Source: Duganella sp. CF458
GTDB lineage: Bacteria; Pseudomonadota; Gammaproteobacteria; Burkholderiales; Burkholderiaceae_D
Direction: 5' to 3'
DNA length: 64,000 nt
Assembly: GCF_900113115.1 (NCBI RefSeq)
Contig: NZ_FOOF01000021.1
Location: 36,411-100,410, forward strand
Each line of letters begins with the position of its first letter. The first letter of the stretch is position 1. The notes under the pieces are model-generated. The model ran no database searches. It saw nothing but the letters and a program-made list of their open reading frames with translations, and was not told where the DNA came from. Shown here piece after piece: positions 60,731 to 64,000 of the stretch. The translations under genes and the position numbers were made by a program.

Positions 60731-60908
60731 CTGAAGCGCTGCAGTTGCGGCGCTGTTCAGGATAGGCCAGCACGCGCAGGATCACGCTGCGCGGCACATG
60801 CATGCTTTGCATGTAAATCCAGGCATTGGCGGCGCCCAGCTGCGTATGCAGCTCGATGCCTTTCTCCACCTGGATTGCCATTTGCTGGTCATAGCGTGTA
60901 TCGCTCAT
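60723..60908 (-). CDS. Small conserved-looking hypothetical protein, 61 aa
   Basis: From the ATG at 60906-60908 the product is MSDTRYDQQMAIQVEKGIEL followed by a region (LGAANAWIYMQSMHVPRSVILRVLAYPEQRR) that looks like a short helix-turn-helix-like or helical hairpin fold. No family was recognised. There is no signal peptide. Its position between two other genes and its compact composition make it a likely real gene, but the ribosome site is weak. Confidence 0.55.
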   Translation of the reverse strand: MSDTRYDQQMAIQVEKGIELHTQLGAANAWIYMQSMHVPRSVILRVLAYPEQRRNCSASVH

Positions 60909-60957
60909 GATGCTCGGTTCCATCCGATCATTATCGGCCCATTATCGAACAATGGGA

Positions 60958-61743
60958 TCAGGCGGGCAAGCGCTGGTTTTCGAGGAAGCCGAGCAGCACC
61001 TGGTTGATGTCGGCCGCGTGGGTGATCGGCGCCATATGGCCGCCGGGCGTCAGCGTGAATTGTGCTTGCGGCAGCGCTGCGGCCAGGGTTTCCGCGACAC
61101 GGCGGGTGGATGCCGGGCCTTTGGCGCCGGCCATCACCAGCGCCGGGACGTCCAGTTGCGCCATGTCCGGCACGCGAGCCGGCTCGCCCAGCAGGGCCAC
61201 GAAGTCCAGCTTGACCTTGGCGATGCCGCTGGTGAAGCGCTGCCGTTGCACTTCCGGCAGGGCGTCGAAGGCGCCTGCGCGGTTCCAGTAATCGATGAAG
61301 GCGCGGGTCGCATCGTCGGCGCTCGTTGCCGCATTGATGTCGGCCACCACCGCCTCGATTTCCCGGCGGCCGGCATCGCTGGCCGGCAGCAGGTGGAAGG
61401 CGACCGGTTCGAACACGGACAAGGACAGCACGCGCTCGCGCATCTGGCGCGCCAGGCGCAATGCGGTGGCGCCGCCGTACGAGTGGCCAACCAGATGGAA
61501 TTGCTCGCCGGCATCAAGGTGGGAAGCCAGGGCAGCGGCCACGGCATCGGCTTCATACGCCAGGGTATAACCGGCGGCTGCCGCCTCGGTCGGGAAGGCG
61601 GATTTGCCATAGCCCAATAGATCAATCGCGATAAAGCGGTAACTGGCTTCTTGTTCGGCCATCAGGGTGGTCCACTGGCTGCGCGAGCTGAGCGAACTGT
61701 GCAGCAGTACAACGGCGGGGCGGGTGTCTGGCGTAGTGTGCAT
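60958..61743 (-). CDS. Alpha/beta hydrolase
   Basis: The ATG at 61741-61743 gives 261 residues of an alpha/beta hydrolase fold. The oxyanion segment VVLLHSSLSSRSQW, the nucleophile elbow GHSYGGA (Ser in the centre), the late acidic residue region and the catalytic His in TPGGHMAP are present. It is cytoplasmic by lack of a signal peptide. The substrate is not evident; it could be an ester hydrolase or carboxylesterase. Confidence 0.85.
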   Translation of the reverse strand: MHTTPDTRPAVVLLHSSLSSRSQWTTLMAEQEASYRFIAIDLLGYGKSAFPTEAAAAGYTLAYEADAVAAALASHLDAGEQFHLVGHSYGGATALRLARQMRERVLSLSVFEPVAFHLLPASDAGRREIEAVVADINAATSADDATRAFIDYWNRAGAFDALPEVQRQRFTSGIAKVKLDFVALLGEPARVPDMAQLDVPALVMAGAKGPASTRRVAETLAAALPQAQFTLTPGGHMAPITHAADINQVLLGFLENQRLPA

Positions 61744-61943
61744 CTTCTTCTCTGAAAACCGATATCCAAAAGACAAGCCGGCTATTATACCGCGCCGCAG
61801 CATCCGCCCGCCGGCTTCAAGCGCTCGATGTCGAAATTCCTTACAGAAATCTATAAATTCCGCAACGCCTAGCCCGGTTCCCCTTGACACTTAAACGTGG
61901 CATGGAAACTGCTTTGTTACTCTCAGTGACGATGGAGGCCAAC

Positions 61944-62306
61944 GTGATCATGGAACGCTCTGCCTTGCCCGCGCTGCTGCTGACGCTATTGCTCGGGTTG
62001 CTTATGCAAGGGATGCTGGCGGGGTTGCACTTTGCAACCGCCCGCTCCGAGTGGGTGTGCCGCACCCTTTACCTGGCGGCACTGCTGTTGAATTTGCTGG
62101 CGGTGCGCCGCCTGAATCCTGCCCATCTGTCGGCAGCGGTGTTGCCGCTGGCGCCCATCGTGATGGCGGTGGCCGTCACATACTTCACCGTCAGCGATCC
62201 GGAAGCGCCGGCCCAGGTCACCTTGCTGCTGTTGCCGATCGTGCATGGCGCAGCGGCGGGCTGCATGCTGCTGCTGCCGCTGGAAGACGGGGACGGCCCG
62301 CGGTAG
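61944..62306 (+). CDS. Small integral membrane protein, unknown function
   Basis: A GTG at 61944, five bases after GGAGG, gives 120 residues; the ATG at 61950 is an alternative. Four hydrophobic segments are visible (LPALLLTLLLGLLMQGMLAGL, LYLAALLLNLLAV, LSAAVLPLAPIVMAVAVTYF, VTLLLLPIVHGAAAGCMLLL), so it is an inner-membrane protein. No family was recognised. A TTGACA at 61884 could be a -35 box but no good -10 follows. Confidence 0.6.
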   Translation: MIMERSALPALLLTLLLGLLMQGMLAGLHFATARSEWVCRTLYLAALLLNLLAVRRLNPAHLSAAVLPLAPIVMAVAVTYFTVSDPEAPAQVTLLLLPIVHGAAAGCMLLLPLEDGDGPR

Positions 62307-62314
62307 GCCCGAAG

Positions 62315-62623
62315 CTAGCGCGCGCTGGCGACCTTGTCGCGCAGATCGAGGGCTTGGCGCGCCATGCGCAGGGTCTGCACATCGATTTTCGGCGGCACCT
62401 GGGCCGGTGGTTTGTTGACCCACCGGCTACGTGCCTGTTCGGACGCCGGCAGCACGAAGTGCTCCTTCTCCATGACGGAACGGGCTCCATTGGGCAGGCT
62501 CTCGCAAGGACGGTCGGTCAGCATGACCACGCCCTGGCCGTCGATACAGCGGAAAAAGCTGTCCTCGGCGGTTGCCGGCAGCGCCATTGCGCACAAGGCG
62601 CAAGAGATCAGTAAGTGACGCAT
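62315..62623 (-). CDS. Periplasmic DUF4124-like protein
   Basis: A 102-residue protein with a signal peptide (MRHLLISCALCAMALPATAED) and a small domain with FFRCIDGQGVVMLTDRPCE, two Cys and the xxDGxxxxTDRPC pattern seen in DUF4124-type periplasmic proteins. A helical tail follows. Function unknown. The ribosome site AAAGGAGG precedes the start. Confidence 0.7.
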   Translation of the reverse strand: MRHLLISCALCAMALPATAEDSFFRCIDGQGVVMLTDRPCESLPNGARSVMEKEHFVLPASEQARSRWVNKPPAQVPPKIDVQTLRMARQALDLRDKVASAR

Positions 62624-62670
62624 GGCCCACCTCCTTTCGCTTGGTGGGGCCAGTATGCGGCGGCGCTTGC

Positions 62671-63588
62671 TTAAGGTCTGTGCGGCGCCTCACCGTGGGC
62701 GCGCAGCAGCGCATCCCATGCCGGTACGGCGGCGCGCCAGAAGGCGCCGACACTGTCGGCCTTGACTTCGAGCCCAAGGAAGCGGGCGGCAGGCAGCAAG
62801 GCGCTGCCGAGCAGGCTTTCGGCCGGCGCGCCGGTGTCGAAGGCTTGCGCGCCGGTTTGCTTGGACAGTTTCTCGCCGTCCGCATTCACCACAAGTGGCA
62901 CATGCAGGTAACGCGGTGGCGGCAAGCCGAGCAAGCGCTGCAGGAAAATCTGGCGCGGCGTGGAGTCGAGCAGGTCGGCCCCGCGCACGATGTCAGTGAT
63001 GCCTTGCGCGCCATCGTCCACCACCACGGCCAGTTGGTAGGCCCAGAAACCGTCGGCCCGGCGCAGCACGAAGTCGCCGACTTCGTCCGTAATGTCCTGG
63101 CTGATGTCACCGGCGAACCGGTCATGGAAATGGATCACGCAAGGCGGTTCCTGCGGTGTGCGCAAGCGCAGGGCGCGTGCCGTGCGGCCGGGGGCCAGGC
63201 CGGTGCGGCAGGTGCCGGGATAGACCAGGTTCGGGTTGCCGGCCACACCCAGGCGCAGTTGGGAATCCGCGATCTCCTTGCGCGAGCAGCCGCAAGGGTA
63301 AATGTTGTCGCCCAGTTGACGCAGCGCCGCTTCGTACAAGTCTTCGCGTTGGGTTTGCCAGGTTACCTCGCCATCCCATTGCATGCCGCAGCGTTGCAGC
63401 GAGGCGAGGATGTGCTGGTCGGCGCCTGCCACATTGCGGTCGCGGTCGACATCCTCCACGCGCACCAGCCATTGGCCCTGATGGACCTTGGCGTCGAGGT
63501 AGCTGGCCATGGCCGCTACCAGGGAGCCAAGGTGCAATGGTCCGGTCGGGGAGGGCGCAAAGCGGCCGATATAAGGCGTGTATTTCAT
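62671..63588 (-). CDS. gluQ: Glutamyl-Q tRNA(Asp) synthetase
   Basis: From the ATG at 63586-63588 the 305-residue product is a truncated glutamyl-tRNA synthetase paralog that attaches glutamate to queuosine at the wobble base of tRNA(Asp). It has the HIGH-equivalent PLHLGSL near residue 17, the KMSKS-equivalent KLSKQ near residue 241 and the zinc-binding CGCSR segment. It lacks the anticodon-binding domain of GltX. The in-frame ATG at 63654 would add 22 residues and is less likely. Confidence 0.92.
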   Translation of the reverse strand: MKYTPYIGRFAPSPTGPLHLGSLVAAMASYLDAKVHQGQWLVRVEDVDRDRNVAGADQHILASLQRCGMQWDGEVTWQTQREDLYEAALRQLGDNIYPCGCSRKEIADSQLRLGVAGNPNLVYPGTCRTGLAPGRTARALRLRTPQEPPCVIHFHDRFAGDISQDITDEVGDFVLRRADGFWAYQLAVVVDDGAQGITDIVRGADLLDSTPRQIFLQRLLGLPPPRYLHVPLVVNADGEKLSKQTGAQAFDTGAPAESLLGSALLPAARFLGLEVKADSVGAFWRAAVPAWDALLRAHGEAPHRP

Positions 63589-63673
63589 ACGGGCCGTAGC
63601 ATACCACCCCGCATCCGGCGGTGGCCGGATCGCCCCCGGCCCGCCCGGCAGCAAAAAAATCTTACTACATCCC

Positions 63674-63703
63674 TAAACTTTTTTTAAATGCAGTGGATAT
63701 ATT
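63674..63703 (+). promoter_or_regulatory. Sigma-28-like promoter candidate before the RHS-like gene
   Basis: TAAACTTT (63674-63681), exactly 11 bases, then GTGGATAT (63693-63700) matches the FliA consensus TAAAGTTT-N11-GCCGATAA at 7/8 and 5/8 positions. The start codon follows about 64 bases downstream. An overlapping TATATT at 63698-63703 could serve sigma-70 but no TTGACA-like box lies at proper distance. Confidence 0.4.
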
Positions 63704-63763
63704 GCTTGAGGACATGCGAAACGCTGCCTCGGCGGTTGTTTATTTGCCAATATAGGAAAAGTC

Positions 63764-64000
63764 ATGGTAGCGAATATTAGCGGTAGTGGTCTGGGTCTGA
63801 ATCTGGTGTCGGCGTCGACCCTGGGTGGTGGAGTTGCTGGAAATGCCACGTTGGGCAACAGCGGCGAAAAGGCCTATGTCAATACCGCCACCGGTAATCT
63901 GGTCCTGCAAGACCGCGACGACCTGCTGGCCGGCCAGGGTTTCGATATCGCCACCGTGCGCACCTACAACAGCCAGGGCACGCTGGATGCCGCCAACGGC
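63764..64000 (+). CDS. N-terminus of a large RHS-like/YD-repeat protein, partial
   Basis: The ATG at 63764 (TAGGAAAA eight bases upstream) opens a frame of 79 codons that runs off the window. It begins MVANISGSGLGLNLVSAST and continues with EKAYVNTATGNLVLQDRDDLLAGQGFD and ATVRTYNSQG. The phrase V N x x T G N L V L Q followed by a RTYNSQG stretch is typical of the first domain of large RHS-type proteins in Oxalobacteraceae. No Sec or Tat signal is present; the Gly/Ser-rich start resembles proteins exported by other routes. Confidence in an RHS-type product is moderate because only the first 79 residues can be seen. Confidence 0.65.
   Translation, partial: MVANISGSGLGLNLVSASTLGGGVAGNATLGNSGEKAYVNTATGNLVLQDRDDLLAGQGFDIATVRTYNSQGTLDAANG

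Noticed and set aside
61884..61912. TTGACA box before the small membrane protein
   Set aside because: The hexamer is perfect but no acceptable -10 box follows at 16-18 bases, so a promoter is not claimed.

Overview
The window looks like a chromosomal segment of a GC-rich betaproteobacterium, most likely an Oxalobacteraceae member of the Massilia/Duganella/Janthinobacterium kind. This rests on protein flavour, high GC, TonB receptors with many plant-polysaccharide hydrolases, and the N-terminus of a large RHS-like protein at the right edge. No rRNA, tRNA, CRISPR array or insertion sequence was seen.

Bases 1-36670 are an arabinan/arabinogalactan utilisation locus. The minus-strand left arm holds a D-galactonate dehydratase (cut by the window edge) and two beta-galactosidases (GH35, GH2). 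A short copper-related island follows: a TonB-dependent copper receptor type protein, a small His/Met/Cys-rich exported protein and a sialidase remnant. The plus-strand right arm starts with a TonB receptor and a GPH-family symporter. It continues with GH43, a mutarotase, and the enzymes of the oxidative (Weimberg-type) L-arabinose pathway: dehydratase, AraD1/GguC-type dehydratase, 2-oxoglutarate semialdehyde dehydrogenase and SDR sugar 1-dehydrogenase. Then come secreted GH97, GH51, GH43, GH43 and GH127 enzymes, a YtfQ/YtfR/YtfT/YjfF-type ABC importer, another GH43, a GbpR-like LysR regulator and a convergent SMP-30 lactonase. Together these would debranch arabinan and arabinogalactan, import the sugars and oxidise L-arabinose to 2-oxoglutarate. 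A 20-bp palindrome (GATA-N10-TATC type) lies before the TonB receptor, the dehydratase operon, the ABC operon and the LysR gene, and may be the shared operator.

Bases 36811-36837 hold a strong orphan terminator, possibly the end of a small RNA. Two TPR protein genes follow on the minus strand.

Bases 38845-58553 are one tightly packed plus-strand run of 26 genes for a flagellum-like basal body and export apparatus: flgF, G, A, H, I, B, C; fliE, F, a short fliG-like gene, H, I, J, a fliK-position gene; flgD, E; fliM-like, N, O, P; fliA; an unrecognised gene; fliQ, R; flhB, flhA. Rod, rings, hook and export gate are complete. The rotary part is reduced: the FliG-like protein has no room for the torque-generating C-terminal domain, and the FliM-like protein lacks the CheY-binding peptide and resembles SctQ of injectisomes. 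No flagellin, hook-associated, stator or chemotaxis gene is present. This looks like a non-rotating, flagellum-derived secretion machine, or a decayed second flagellum, and is the most unusual item here.

Bases 58524-63588 are ordinary housekeeping or accessory genes (MFS exporter with divergent LysR, alpha/beta hydrolase, small hypothetical proteins, GluQ-type tRNA-modifying enzyme). At 63764 a large RHS-like protein begins and runs off the window. It has no Sec signal and is preceded by a sequence close to the sigma-28 (FliA) promoter consensus.
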